Counted from the stretch's first letter, positions 1 through 8,746 are shown. The stretch: DNA of 64,000 nt from Aeromicrobium sp. Root495 (GCF_001426755.1 NZ_LMFJ01000001.1:2124601-2188600), one strand, 5' to 3'. Notes: a model not told the origin generated them from the sequence alone. Translations and numbers: made by a program.

Positions 1-655
1 TGCGAGCGAGCAGCAGGTCCGCCAGTTCCTCGCCGACGCCTCCCACGAGCTGCGCACCCCGCTCGCCACGATCCGCGGGTACGCCGAGCTGGGGCGTCGC
101 ACGGGGACCGACCAGACCGCCAAGGTGGAGTCGGAGGCGCAGCGCATGTCCACGCTCGTCGACGACATGCTGCTCCTCGCACGGCTCGACGCGGGCCGCC
201 CGCTCGAGCACGAGCCCGTCGACCTCTCGATGATGCTGGCCGAGGCCGTCACCGACGCGAGCGTCGTGACGCGCGACCACGAGTGGCGGCTCGACCTGCC
301 CGAGGAGCCCGTCCTCGTGCCCGGCGACCAGCTCCGTCTCCACCAGGCGGTCACCAACCTGCTGCGCAACGCAGCGCGCCACACGCCGCCCGGCACCACC
401 GTCACGGGACGTCTGCGGACCGAGGGCGGCCATGCCGTGCTGGAGGTCCACGACGACGGGCCCGGTCTCGACCCCGGGCTGGTGCCCGTGGTGTTCGAGC
501 GGTTCACGCGCGGGGAGAGCTCGCGCACCCGCGAGCTCGGCGGCGCCGGGCTCGGGACGTCGCTCGTGCGCGCCATCGCCGAGGCCCACGGCGGCGCCGC
601 GACGGTCAGCAGCACCCCGGGCGACACGACGTTCGCCCTCACCCTCCCCACCTGA
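1..655 (+). CDS. Sensor histidine kinase, C-terminal 217 residues (5' end outside window)
   Basis: This is the catalytic half of a membrane sensor kinase of a two-component system. It would autophosphorylate and pass phosphate to a response regulator. The open frame enters from the left edge at base 2. The H-box FLADASHELRTPL places the phosphoacceptor His at residue 15 of the fragment. The ATPase part follows: N-box with NLLRNAARH, G1 box DDGPGL, F-box VFERF and G2 box GGAGLGTSLV. The sensor and membrane segments are missing because they lie outside the window, so the signal cannot be judged. Its partner regulator is probably upstream. Directly after the stop is a perfect 50-bp palindrome. 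The family assignment is certain; the cognate system is unknown. Confidence 0.93.
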   Translation, partial: ASEQQVRQFLADASHELRTPLATIRGYAELGRRTGTDQTAKVESEAQRMSTLVDDMLLLARLDAGRPLEHEPVDLSMMLAEAVTDASVVTRDHEWRLDLPEEPVLVPGDQLRLHQAVTNLLRNAARHTPPGTTVTGRLRTEGGHAVLEVHDDGPGLDPGLVPVVFERFTRGESSRTRELGGAGLGTSLVRAIAEAHGGAATVSSTPGDTTFALTLPT

Positions 656-705
656 GCGGTGGATCCGCCACCGTACGAGCGCTCGTACGGTGGCGGATCC
701 ACCGC
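656..705. terminator. Perfect 50-bp palindrome directly after the kinase stop
   Basis: Two 25-nt arms are exact reverse complements with no spacer. The left arm begins GCGGTGGATCCGCC and the turn is at GAGC|GCTC. The first base follows the TGA stop. Each arm also contains a small internal hairpin (GGTGG-N5-CCACC), so a cruciform is possible. There is no T-tract. The likely role is a strong bidirectional-capable terminator or processing hairpin, which is inference. Confidence 0.7.
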
Positions 706-786
706 CCGACGGGGGCCGGTGAGGGTCACAGGGTCGTCACAGATCGACCACACGACGGTGCCAGAGCGGGCCGCGACGGTGGAGCC

Positions 787-2859
787 ATGGACCAGACCCT
801 GACGCACCGCACCGGCGGAACGGCCGTGCTCGAGCCGCACCGCACCTCGCCCGACGACACCGACGACACCGCTCACCAGCGCCCTGGCCGCCGGCCGCTG
901 CCCCGCGTCCTGCGCGGCAGGGCCGACGACCACCCGGGCGTCCGCCCCGCCCTCATCGGCCTCCTGGCCGCCACCGCCGTCCTCTACCTGTGGGGTCTCG
1001 GCGCCTCCGGCTGGGCCAACAGCTTCTACTCCGCCGCCGTGCAGGCCGGATCCGAGTCGTGGAAGGCGTTCTTCTTCGGCTCGTCCGACGCCGCGAGCTC
1101 CATCACGGTGGACAAGACGCCCGCATCGCTGTGGGTCATGTCGCTGTCCGTGCGGATCTTCGGCCTCTCGACGTGGAGCATCCTGGTGCCGCAGGCACTC
1201 ATCGGCGTCGCGACGGTCGGCCTCCTGTACTCGACCGTGCGGCGGACGACGTCGAGCGCGTGGGCCGGGATCGCCGCCGGCGCGGTGCTCGCCCTCACGC
1301 CCGTCGCGGTGCTCATGTTCCGCTTCAACAACCCCGACGCCCTGCTCGTGCTCCTGCTCGTCGGGTCCGTGCACGCCACGCTGCGGGCGCTCGAGCGGCC
1401 CGAGCGGGCCGTGCGCTGGCTCGTGCTGGGCGGATCGCTCGTCGGGCTCGCCTTCCTCACCAAGATGCTCCAGGCCTTCCTCGTGCTGCCGCCGCTCGCA
1501 GGCGTCTACCTCCTCGCCGCCTCGGTCCCACTGCTCAGGCGTCTCGGCCACCTCCTCGTCGCCTTCGCGTCGATGCTCGTCGCCGGCGGCTGGTGGATCG
1601 CCGTCGTCGAGCTGTGGCCGGCCTCGAGCCGCCCCTACATCGGCGGCTCCCAGGACAACTCGATCCTCGAGCTGACGCTCGGCTACAACGGCCTGGGTCG
1701 GCTGAACGGCGAGGAGACCGGCTCCGTGGGCGGCGGAGGCGGCTGGGGATCCACCGGCCTCTTCCGCCTCCTCGGCAGCGAGATCGGCGGCCAGGTGGCC
1801 TGGCTCCTCCCGGCCGCCCTGGTCCTCCTGGGGCTCGGTCTCTGGTTCCGTGTGCGGAGCCTGGGGCGGGTCGCGGCCCGCACCGACCGCGTCACGTCGG
1901 GACTCGTCGTGTGGGGCCTGTGGCTCCTCGTGACCGCCCTGACCTTCAGCTTCATGGCCGGCATCTTCCACGCCTACTACACCGTGGCCCTGGCCCCGGC
2001 GATCGCCGCCGTGGTGGCCATCGGCGGTCATGAGCTCTGGACCCGGCGCGACACCCTGGTCGGCCAGCTGGGTGCGGCCTTCACGATCGCCCTGACCTCG
2101 ACGCTCGCGTTCGTCCTCCTCGGCCGCAGCAGCGACTTCCTGCCCTGGCTCCGCTGGGTCGTGGTGGTGCTGGGCGTGGCGTGTGCGGCCCTCGTGGTGG
2201 TGCACCGCCTCCTCCCCCGACGCTTCGCCGTCGCGGTGGCCGTGGGTGCCCTCGTGGCCGTGCTGGCCGGGCCCACCGCCTACGCCGTCCAGACGGCCTC
2301 GACAGCCCACACCGGGTCCATCCCGTCAGCAGGACCTTCCACCGGCAACGGCGGACCCGGCGGGGGCCGCGGCCCGAACGGCGGACCCGGCGGCCAGGGC
2401 GGCCGGCCACCTCAGCAGAACGGCACCGGCCAGGCGCCCGGCGCGGCCGGCGGCCCAGGCGGGACAGGCGGGACTGGGGGCGCTAGCAACCTGCTCAACG
2501 GCTCCACGTCGTCGACCGCGATCGACGCGCTCCTCGAGGCCGACTCCGGCTCGTACACGTGGGCCGCTGCCGCCATCGGCTCCAACACCGCGGCGGGCTA
2601 CCAGCTCTCGACCGAGCTGCCCGTCATGGCGATCGGCGGGTTCAACGGCTCCGACCCGAGCCCGACCCTGGCAGCGTTCAAGGAGCTCGTCGCCGACGGC
2701 GCGATCCACTACTTCATCGGCGGCGGCAGCGGTGGGCGCGGAGGCGCCGGGCCGGGCGGCGACACGAGCTCGGCGATCACGAGCTGGGTCGAGGAGACCT
2801 TCGAGTCCACCACGGTCGACGGCGTGACGCTGTACGACCTGAGCTCGGGTGTCCAGTGA
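787..2859 (+). CDS. GT39-family membrane glycosyltransferase (ArnT/PMT-like), 690 aa
   Basis: This is a polyprenyl-phosphate-sugar-dependent glycosyltransferase of the PMT/ArnT superfamily, acting at the outer face of the membrane. The start is ATG at 787 with GGTGGAG just upstream. About 60 polar residues precede the first membrane segment. The N-terminal loop contains VDKTPASLWVMSLSV, resembling the conserved acidic first loop of the family. Roughly eleven hydrophobic segments follow. Then comes a Gly/Pro-rich linker at about residues 515-560 and a soluble C-terminal domain of about 120 residues that is probably extracytoplasmic. The stop overlaps the start of the next gene (TGATGA), so it is translationally coupled to a polyprenyl-phosphate mannosyltransferase-like GT2/GtrA protein that may make its lipid-linked donor. 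The acceptor is unknown. Confidence 0.85.
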   Translation: MDQTLTHRTGGTAVLEPHRTSPDDTDDTAHQRPGRRPLPRVLRGRADDHPGVRPALIGLLAATAVLYLWGLGASGWANSFYSAAVQAGSESWKAFFFGSSDAASSITVDKTPASLWVMSLSVRIFGLSTWSILVPQALIGVATVGLLYSTVRRTTSSAWAGIAAGAVLALTPVAVLMFRFNNPDALLVLLLVGSVHATLRALERPERAVRWLVLGGSLVGLAFLTKMLQAFLVLPPLAGVYLLAASVPLLRRLGHLLVAFASMLVAGGWWIAVVELWPASSRPYIGGSQDNSILELTLGYNGLGRLNGEETGSVGGGGGWGSTGLFRLLGSEIGGQVAWLLPAALVLLGLGLWFRVRSLGRVAARTDRVTSGLVVWGLWLLVTALTFSFMAGIFHAYYTVALAPAIAAVVAIGGHELWTRRDTLVGQLGAAFTIALTSTLAFVLLGRSSDFLPWLRWVVVVLGVACAALVVVHRLLPRRFAVAVAVGALVAVLAGPTAYAVQTASTAHTGSIPSAGPSTGNGGPGGGRGPNGGPGGQGGRPPQQNGTGQAPGAAGGPGGTGGTGGASNLLNGSTSSTAIDALLEADSGSYTWAAAAIGSNTAAGYQLSTELPVMAIGGFNGSDPSPTLAAFKELVADGAIHYFIGGGSGGRGGAGPGGDTSSAITSWVEETFESTTVDGVTLYDLSSGVQ

Positions 2860-4076
2860 TGACCACGACGCTCGACACGACCGGACCCCGGATCGGGCAC
2901 CGGCTCGCGACGATCGACGTCGTGATCCCGGTCCACGACGAGGAGGTGGCGCTCGGCCCGGCCGTCGCCGCCGTCCGGGCCCACCTCGCGACTCTCCCCT
3001 TCGGCCATCGCGTGACCATCGCCGACAACGCCAGCACCGACGGCACGAGCCGGCTGGCGCACGCCTTGGCCGCCGAGCACGACGACGTCCGTGTGGTGAC
3101 GCTGCAGGAGAAGGGCCGCGGCCGGGCGCTCAAGCGGGCGTGGAGCGAGTCCGATGCCGACGTCCTCGTCTACATGGACGTCGATCTCTCGACGGACCTC
3201 AAGGCGTTGCTGCCCCTGGTCGCCCCCTTGGTGAGCGGGCACTCCGACATCGCGATCGGCTCCCGACTCGCCCGCAGCTCCCGCACGACCCGCGGTCCCA
3301 AGCGTGAGATCGTCTCGCGGTCGTACAACGCGATCCTGCGCGGGACGTTGCGGGCGCGGTTCTCCGACGCCCAGTGCGGGTTCAAGGCGATCCGCCGTGA
3401 CGTCGCCCAGCGCCTGCTGCCCCTCGTGGAGGACGACGCCTGGTTCTTCGACACCGAGCTCCTCGTGCTGGCCGAGCGCGCGGACCTGCGGATCCACGAG
3501 GTGCCGGTGGACTGGGTCGACGACCCCGACAGCAAGGTCGACATCCTGCGGACCGCGACCGACGACCTGCACGGCATCGCCCGGCTGGGCTGGTCGCTCG
3601 TGCGCGGACGGGTCCCGCTCGGCGAGGTCTCCACGGCTCTGGGACGGACCACTCGCAGCAGCGCGTCGGGACGGACGAGCGCCCAGATCGCAGTCTTCGC
3701 CCTCATCGGCGTCGTCTCGACGGTCGCCTACGGGCTGCTCTACCTGCTGCTGCAGCGCTGGACCGGGGCGCAGTCGGCCAACGCGATCGCGCTCGTGGTC
3801 ACGGCCGTGGCCAACACCGCGGCCAACCGGCGCCTCACGTTCGGGATCGTCGGCCCCAGGGGTGCTGCCCGGCACCAGCTGCAGGGGCTCTTCGTGCTGG
3901 GCTGCGGGCTCGTCATCACGAGCGGCTCCCTGGCGCTCCTGCACGCGTCCACCGGCGCGTCCCACCCGCTCGTCGAGGTCGTCGTGCTCACCGTCGCCAA
4001 CCTCACCGTGACCGTCATGCGGTTCGCCGCCATGCGGTGGTGGATCTTCCGACACCCCGTCGACCGGGGTGTCTGA
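2859..4076 (+). CDS. GT2 glycosyltransferase (DPM1/DPG-synthase type) fused to GtrA membrane domain, 405 aa
   Basis: This is predicted to transfer a sugar from a nucleotide donor to polyprenyl phosphate and help flip or present it. The N-terminal GT-A fold runs from about residue 19 to 235. It shows VVIPVHDEE, the NASTDGT motif, the metal-binding DVD at 107-109 and the QCGFKA motif typical of dolichol-phosphate-mannose synthase-like enzymes. The C-terminal 130 residues have four hydrophobic segments and the ANxxAFxxN-like GtrA signature (here TAVANTAANRRLTF). The start overlaps the GT39 stop by one base. The pairing suggests a two-gene pathway: lipid-linked sugar made here, transferred outside by the GT39 enzyme. 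Which sugar is used cannot be read from the sequence. Confidence 0.88.
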   Translation: MTTTLDTTGPRIGHRLATIDVVIPVHDEEVALGPAVAAVRAHLATLPFGHRVTIADNASTDGTSRLAHALAAEHDDVRVVTLQEKGRGRALKRAWSESDADVLVYMDVDLSTDLKALLPLVAPLVSGHSDIAIGSRLARSSRTTRGPKREIVSRSYNAILRGTLRARFSDAQCGFKAIRRDVAQRLLPLVEDDAWFFDTELLVLAERADLRIHEVPVDWVDDPDSKVDILRTATDDLHGIARLGWSLVRGRVPLGEVSTALGRTTRSSASGRTSAQIAVFALIGVVSTVAYGLLYLLLQRWTGAQSANAIALVVTAVANTAANRRLTFGIVGPRGAARHQLQGLFVLGCGLVITSGSLALLHASTGASHPLVEVVVLTVANLTVTVMRFAAMRWWIFRHPVDRGV

Positions 4077-4145
4077 GGAGCGCCCGAGCGCGGTCGTCGG
4101 GGCCTGATGTTTGTGTCGGCTTGCTGCGTCGGCCAAGATCGAGAC

Positions 4146-5663
4146 GTGCAGCCCTCGCCCCGCGCGTCCATCACCTCCCCCCTCCTGGCCCTGGCCCTCG
4201 CGGTCTGCGTCCTCCTCGTCCCCTCGTCCGCCGAGGCCGAAGGGGTCGACGTGTCGGGTCAGGTCACCGACTCCGCCGGCGTCCTCGGCGCCGACCGTTC
4301 CGAGGTCCGGGAGGCCACCCGCGACTTCTACGAGGAGACCGGCCGCAAGCTCTTCGTGGTGCTGGTGCCCACGTTCGGCTCCCAGGGCGGCGCGGAGTTC
4401 GTCGCCGACACCGTGCGGAGGTCGCGCCTCGGCTCGGCCGACGTGGTCCTGGCCATCGCCACCGACACCCGGCAGAGCGAGCTCACCGCCGACACCGACG
4501 ACTTCGCCGCCTCCGACCGCGACCGCGTGCGGGCCGAGACCGTCCAGCCTGCAGTGGAGGCCGGGGAGTGGGCCGAGGCCGTCACCGAGGGAGCCGAGCA
4601 GCTGGCCGACGCCCGCGACAGCCGCGGATTCCCCTGGCTGTGGATCGTCCTGGGCGTGCTGGTCCTCCTCCTGGTCGTGGCCGTCGCCGCGCGCCGGTAC
4701 CGCCGTGGCTTCGAGCGGACCCACCACGTGCAGGACGAGCACGGCCGCACGATCGACCCCGCGGCCATCCTCGGCGACGACGAGATCGAGGACGCTGCCG
4801 ACCGCGCCCTCGTGACCGTCGACGACGCCCTGCTGGCCTCCTTCGAGGACCTCGACCACCTCGAGGCCGACGCCCAGGCACCCGGCCGCGCCAAGGTCCC
4901 CGCATGGCGCACGACCCTCACGCAGCTCCGGGCCGACCTCGACGAGGCGCTGGCTCAGCGCTCGGCCCTCGACGACGAGCCCTCGGCCACCCGGCGACGC
5001 GCCGCGTCCTCGGCGATCCTGTCCGTGTGCGACCGCGTCGACCGGGCCCTCGACGAGCTCGAGCCGCAGGTCCGGGAGGGCCGCGACCTCCGGAACCGTG
5101 CTGCCGCCCTCCTCACCGCCCTGGAGGCCCGCCTCGACGAGCTCGGGTCGCGCTCCACCAGCACCCCCGACCCCCTGACGCAGGTGCTCGAAGGGGCCGC
5201 CCGCGCGGCCGTCACACGGGCCCGGGCCGCCGACGACCCGGCCGACCGGGTGGCCGACCTCCGCGTGGCCGAGGCCGCGGCAGCACGACTCGCCGCGCTG
5301 CCGCAGGCCGAAGGGTCCGTCGAGACCCACATCGCGGTCCATCGCGGAGCCGTGGGCGTGCTGGCCCGCGCCCGTCGGGCCGCCGGCGACGAGCACGGTG
5401 CCCGCGAGCAGATGTCCTCCGACCTCTCCACGTGGGAGCGTCCCGACGACGGCGGCATCGAGGGCCTCTGGGCCCTGGCCCGCACCGGGGCCGTCGTGGA
5501 GGCTCCGGACCAGCACCGCATCGGCAGCGTCCTGGGAGGATCCACCCACGGGTCCGGCGGCAACGCCCCCTTCCCGGGCAGCGAGCGTCCCGACCGCTTC
5601 GTCGCCACCGGGTTCGGCGGTCACCGCTCGGTCGACCGGCGCCCCACCATCACACGCCTCTGA
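4146..5663 (+). CDS. TPM-domain membrane protein with long coiled C-terminus, 505 aa
   Basis: The TPM (TLP18.3/Psb32/MOLO-1) domain is known from membrane-associated proteins of unclear activity; some members have phosphatase activity. A signal peptide (residues 1 to about 32, ending SSAEA) is followed by the TPM domain at about 35-160, including GVLGADRSEV and ADVVLAIATDTRQ. One membrane segment lies at about 162-185 (PWLWIVLGVLVLLLVVAVAA). The cytoplasmic part of about 320 residues is rich in Asp, Glu, Arg and Ala and likely helical. I chose GTG at 4146 because CAAGAT lies 6 nt upstream (leaderless pattern) and because it begins just before the signal peptide; an ATG at 4107 would add 13 residues. 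It lies 53 bp upstream of pspA, and this pairing suggests a shared membrane-stress role. Confidence 0.8.
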   Translation: MQPSPRASITSPLLALALAVCVLLVPSSAEAEGVDVSGQVTDSAGVLGADRSEVREATRDFYEETGRKLFVVLVPTFGSQGGAEFVADTVRRSRLGSADVVLAIATDTRQSELTADTDDFAASDRDRVRAETVQPAVEAGEWAEAVTEGAEQLADARDSRGFPWLWIVLGVLVLLLVVAVAARRYRRGFERTHHVQDEHGRTIDPAAILGDDEIEDAADRALVTVDDALLASFEDLDHLEADAQAPGRAKVPAWRTTLTQLRADLDEALAQRSALDDEPSATRRRAASSAILSVCDRVDRALDELEPQVREGRDLRNRAAALLTALEARLDELGSRSTSTPDPLTQVLEGAARAAVTRARAADDPADRVADLRVAEAAAARLAALPQAEGSVETHIAVHRGAVGVLARARRAAGDEHGAREQMSSDLSTWERPDDGGIEGLWALARTGAVVEAPDQHRIGSVLGGSTHGSGGNAPFPGSERPDRFVATGFGGHRSVDRRPTITRL

Positions 5664-5716
5664 ACCCGGCACGAGCACCTCGAAGGCAGCATCCCCACCA
5701 CGGAAAAGAGAAGGCC

Positions 5717-6466
5717 ATGGCACAGAAGCAGTCCATCCTCGGTCGCGTCGCCCAGCTGACCAAGGCCAACATCAACTCCCTCCTCGACCGCGCCGAGGAC
5801 CCGCAGAAGATGCTCGACCAGCTCGTGCGCGACTACACCAGCTCCATCGCGGAGGCCGAGGAGGCCGTGGCGCAGACCATCGGCAACCTGCGGCTCGCCG
5901 AGGCAGACCACCGCGAGGACGTCGCCGCGGCCAAGGAGTGGGGCGCCAAGGCCCTGGCCGCGTCGCAGAAGGCCGACTCGCTGCGCACCGCCGGCGAGAC
6001 GGCCCAAGCCGACCGGTTCGACCAGCTGGCCAAGGTCGCCCTCGGCAAGCAGATCGGCTTCGAGCAGGAGGCCAAGGACGAGGCCCCCGCCATCCAGCAG
6101 CAGGGGGAGGTCGTCGAGAAGCTCAAGACCGGGCTCGTGCAGATGCGCGGCAAGCTCGACGAGCTGCAGTCCAAGCGCGACCAGCTCGTCGCCCGGGCCA
6201 AGACGGCCGAGGCGCAGGCCAAGGTGCACGACGCCGTGAAGTCGATCGACATCCTCGACCCGACGAGCGAGGTCTCCCGCTTCGAGGAGAAGGTGCGTCG
6301 CGAGGAGGCCCGGGTCGCCGGCCAGGCCGAGCTCGCCGCCTCGAGCCTCGACGCTCAGTTCGAGGAGCTGGAGGTCGACAGCGCCCAGCTGGAGGTCGAG
6401 GCCCGTCTGGCCGAGCTCAAGGGCCAGCTCGGCAGCCCCGCCGCCACGCCCGAGCTCGACTCCTAG
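5717..6466 (+). CDS. pspA: PspA/IM30-family membrane-stress protein, 249 aa
   Basis: PspA proteins are ESCRT-III-like peripheral membrane proteins that coat and stabilise damaged membranes. The protein starts MAQKQSILGRVAQLTKANIN, with the amphipathic N-terminal helix and the hallmark SLLDRAEDPQKMLDQL motif. It is then almost entirely predicted coiled coil to about residue 230. Its length fits the family (220-270). A good ribosome site (GAGAAGG) lies 4 nt before the ATG. It is preceded by the TPM-domain gene and followed by a DUF2505 gene, all on the same strand with gaps under 60 bp. No PspBC-type regulators are nearby. Confidence 0.93.
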   Translation: MAQKQSILGRVAQLTKANINSLLDRAEDPQKMLDQLVRDYTSSIAEAEEAVAQTIGNLRLAEADHREDVAAAKEWGAKALAASQKADSLRTAGETAQADRFDQLAKVALGKQIGFEQEAKDEAPAIQQQGEVVEKLKTGLVQMRGKLDELQSKRDQLVARAKTAEAQAKVHDAVKSIDILDPTSEVSRFEEKVRREEARVAGQAELAASSLDAQFEELEVDSAQLEVEARLAELKGQLGSPAATPELDS

Positions 6467-6511
6467 CCCGTCCTGATGCGCTGAAGCCCTCCGAACTGCA
6501 AGGATGCCCAG

Positions 6512-6997
6512 ATGAAGTTCAACGATTCGTACGAGTACGCAGGTGCCGACGTCGAGGCCGTCTACGGACTGATCTCGAGCCAGGAGTTCCGCACCGAGGC
6601 GGCCGAGGACGCCGGGGCCACCGACATCGACGTCTCCGTCGAGTCCTCAGGCGGCAGCACGACCATCACGATCGTGCGCACGCAGCCCGCCGACCTGCCC
6701 GACTTCGTCAAGAAGCTCACGGGCAGCACGGTCAAGGTCAAGCAGACCGAGACGTGGGGCGAGCCCGACGCCAAGGGCACCCGCAAGGCCGACGTCAAGG
6801 TCAGCATCATCGGGCAGCCGGCCGAGATGCTGGGCAAGGCCACCCTCGTCAACGACGGCGGCGGCACCAAGTTCACCGTCGACGGCGACGTCAAGGTGAG
6901 CATCCCGTTCATCGGCAAGAAGATCGAGCCTGAGATCGCGCGGGCCATCAAGGGCTCCATCCGCGGCGAGGTCGAGCTGGGCAAGACCCGCATCTGA
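6512..6997 (+). CDS. DUF2505 (START-like fold) protein, 161 aa
   Basis: This is a soluble actinobacterial protein of the DUF2505 family, whose members are thought to adopt a lipid-binding START/SRPBCC-like fold. No function is established. It starts MKFNDSYEYAGADVEAVYGL, with the typical N-terminal strand and helix of polyketide-cyclase-like folds, and ends with a long helix EPEIARAIKGSIRGEVEL. There is no signal peptide or membrane segment. Its position 45 bp after pspA suggests a membrane-lipid-related role, which is inference from neighbourhood only. Confidence 0.8.
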   Translation: MKFNDSYEYAGADVEAVYGLISSQEFRTEAAEDAGATDIDVSVESSGGSTTITIVRTQPADLPDFVKKLTGSTVKVKQTETWGEPDAKGTRKADVKVSIIGQPAEMLGKATLVNDGGGTKFTVDGDVKVSIPFIGKKIEPEIARAIKGSIRGEVELGKTRI

Positions 6998-7006
6998 CAC
7001 CCCGGT

Positions 7007-7047
7007 CCCGACGGGCTCGCCGGCCGACGCCGACCGAGCCCGTCGGG
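7007..7047. terminator. Bidirectional terminator between convergent genes
   Basis: The 13-bp arms CCCGACGGGCTCG and CGAGCCCGTCGGG are perfect and separated by 15 nt. They lie exactly in the gap between the convergent DUF2505 gene and the minus-strand 96-residue gene. There is no U-tract, as usual in high-GC actinobacteria. Confidence 0.75.
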
Positions 7048-7050
7048 GTC

Positions 7051-7341
7051 TCAGGGCAGCAGTGCGATGACGGCCTGCAGCTCCTGCACGCCGTACCAGG
7101 CCAGGTCGCCCGTGCCGTCTGCATCCACGTGGAGCGCGGCCACGAGGTCCAGCGTCACGGCGTCGTCGGGCTGCTCCACCTCGGCGGTCACCACAACGGG
7201 CCCGTCGTCGGCCGCCGTGGACAGGGCGTCGAACTCGTCCTGCTCGTCGTCGGACTCCGGCGCGACGCGCTCGCCCGTGAGCGGCTCGCCCGCCAGGAGC
7301 GCGCGCAGGCCGGCCGCGTCGGTGCCCAGGTAGACCCGCAC
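7051..7341 (-). CDS. Small conserved actinobacterial protein (possibly DUF6912), 96 aa
   Basis: This is a soluble, acidic protein starting MRVYLGTDAAGLRALLAGEPL. The MRVY(L/V) opening and length resemble a small actinobacterial family I associate with DUF6912; that match is from memory. The GTG start at 7341 lies one base after the stop of the WS/DGAT gene, so the two are probably co-transcribed and coupled. There are no recognisable catalytic motifs. The C-terminal half reads as an alternating beta/alpha pattern. The function is unknown. Confidence 0.72.
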   Translation of the reverse strand: MRVYLGTDAAGLRALLAGEPLTGERVAPESDDEQDEFDALSTAADDGPVVVTAEVEQPDDAVTLDLVAALHVDADGTGDLAWYGVQELQAVIALLP

Positions 7342-7342
7342 G

Positions 7343-8746
7343 TCAGGCCTTGCTCGGGCGCTGACGGCCCCGCGGGGCGCGGGAGCGACGCGGTCCCACG
7401 GTCTCGACGAGCTCCTCCAGGGCATCGTTGATGCACTGGCCCAGGACGTCGACGTCGGGGACCGCCTCACGGTCGGCGACGATGCCGAAGAAGACCTTGC
7501 CGCGGTACGACGTGACCCCGATGGAGACCGCGCGGTGCCCGGTGAGCGGGATGGCGGGATAGACCTCGGCCACCCGGCGGCCGGCCATGTAGACCGGTTC
7601 CTGCGGACCCGGCACGTTGGTGATGACGACGTGGTGGCCGCGCTGGTCCTCCGACGCCGCCACGCGCGCTCCCACCGCGTGGAACGTGGACGTCGCGAAG
7701 CCCGGCAGGGCGGCGAGCTCGTTGGCCGCGACGGCCGAGCCGGTCTCCCGGTGGTCCTTGAGCGCGTACGAGACCTGGTGCAGACGCACGACGGGGTTGG
7801 ACTCCCCCACCGGCAGCGACAGCAGGTGTCCACGCACCTTGGAGCCGAGGGAGGTGGGCAGACCGTCCTCGGACTGCACCGACATGGGCACCATCGCCCG
7901 GAAGCTCGTCTTGGCCGTGACCGACTCGGCGCGGGTCAGCATCCAGCCGCGCAGCCCTCCCGCGATGCTCGCCAGGATGACGTCGTTCACGGTGCCGCCG
8001 TGCTCGTCGCGCACGCGCCGGAAGTCCGCGAGGTCGGCCGACAGGGTGGAGAAGCGGCGGTGGCGCGAGAGGTCGGCGACGAGCGGTCCGCGGGTGGGCG
8101 GAGCCTGGCCGTTGACGAGCGGCAGGTGCCGGGCGACGCGGCCGAGGTTGTGCTCGGTGACGCGCAGGGCCTCGCCGGGGTGCTTCACGTTGCGGCTGAT
8201 GCTGGCTGCCACGAGGTCGAGGCCGTGCGGACGCGGGCGCGGAGACCAGTCCTCGTGCGGGATCTCGCGCTCGCGGTCGGTCTCCTCGAGCAGCACCTGG
8301 GCGAGGTCGATGGTCTCCGAGCCGTCGACCAGCGCCTGGTGCGCCTTGAACAGGAGCGCGACGTTGCCGTCCTCGAGCCCCTCGACGAGGTAGAGCTCCC
8401 ACAACGGGCGGTCGGTGTCGAGACGGCGGGCCACGAGGCGACCGACGAGCTCGTGCAGGGCGTCCCGCGTGCCCGGCTTGGGGAGGGCGGAGCGCCGGAC
8501 GTGCAAGGAGATGTCGAAGTCCTCGTCGTCGACCCAGATGGGGGTGCCCAGGGCACCGGGGACCTTGCGCGGCACCTGGCGGTACCGCGGCACGATGTCG
8601 AGACGTTCCGTGATCAGCTGGACGAGGCGGTCGTGGTCGAGCGGGTCGTCGCCCTGCTCGACGATCGCCAATGACGCGATCTGACGGGGCACATCGGCAC
8701 TGTCCTGATTCAGGAAGTCCGCGTCCAGGGGGCTCAACCGCTGCAT
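7343..8746 (-). CDS. WS/DGAT-type O-acyltransferase, 467 aa
   Basis: This wax ester synthase/diacylglycerol acyltransferase-family enzyme would transfer acyl groups from acyl-CoA to alcohols or diacylglycerol, giving storage lipids. It starts MQRLSPLDADFLNQDS, the usual LSPLDxxFL opening. The family motif HHxxxDG appears at residues 136-142 as HQALVDG, so the second His, normally the general base, is Gln. Later motifs NVPGP and the PLTG...SIGVTSY region are intact. The ribosome site GAGGAG lies 5 nt before the ATG. The length is normal (about 460). The His-to-Gln change makes catalysis uncertain, although the rest of the fold looks complete. Confidence 0.85.
   Translation of the reverse strand: MQRLSPLDADFLNQDSADVPRQIASLAIVEQGDDPLDHDRLVQLITERLDIVPRYRQVPRKVPGALGTPIWVDDEDFDISLHVRRSALPKPGTRDALHELVGRLVARRLDTDRPLWELYLVEGLEDGNVALLFKAHQALVDGSETIDLAQVLLEETDREREIPHEDWSPRPRPHGLDLVAASISRNVKHPGEALRVTEHNLGRVARHLPLVNGQAPPTRGPLVADLSRHRRFSTLSADLADFRRVRDEHGGTVNDVILASIAGGLRGWMLTRAESVTAKTSFRAMVPMSVQSEDGLPTSLGSKVRGHLLSLPVGESNPVVRLHQVSYALKDHRETGSAVAANELAALPGFATSTFHAVGARVAASEDQRGHHVVITNVPGPQEPVYMAGRRVAEVYPAIPLTGHRAVSIGVTSYRGKVFFGIVADREAVPDVDVLGQCINDALEELVETVGPRRSRAPRGRQRPSKA

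Noticed and set aside
656-705. The 50-bp palindrome as an insertion-sequence end or attachment site
   Set aside because: No transposase, integrase or second copy is seen in the window and there are no flanking duplications.
2709-5723. A 1004-codon open frame on the minus strand opposite the GT2/GtrA and TPM genes
   Set aside because: It has the low-complexity Gly/Asp/Val/Arg composition of an antisense frame in high-GC DNA, and the opposite strand holds genes with clear domains.
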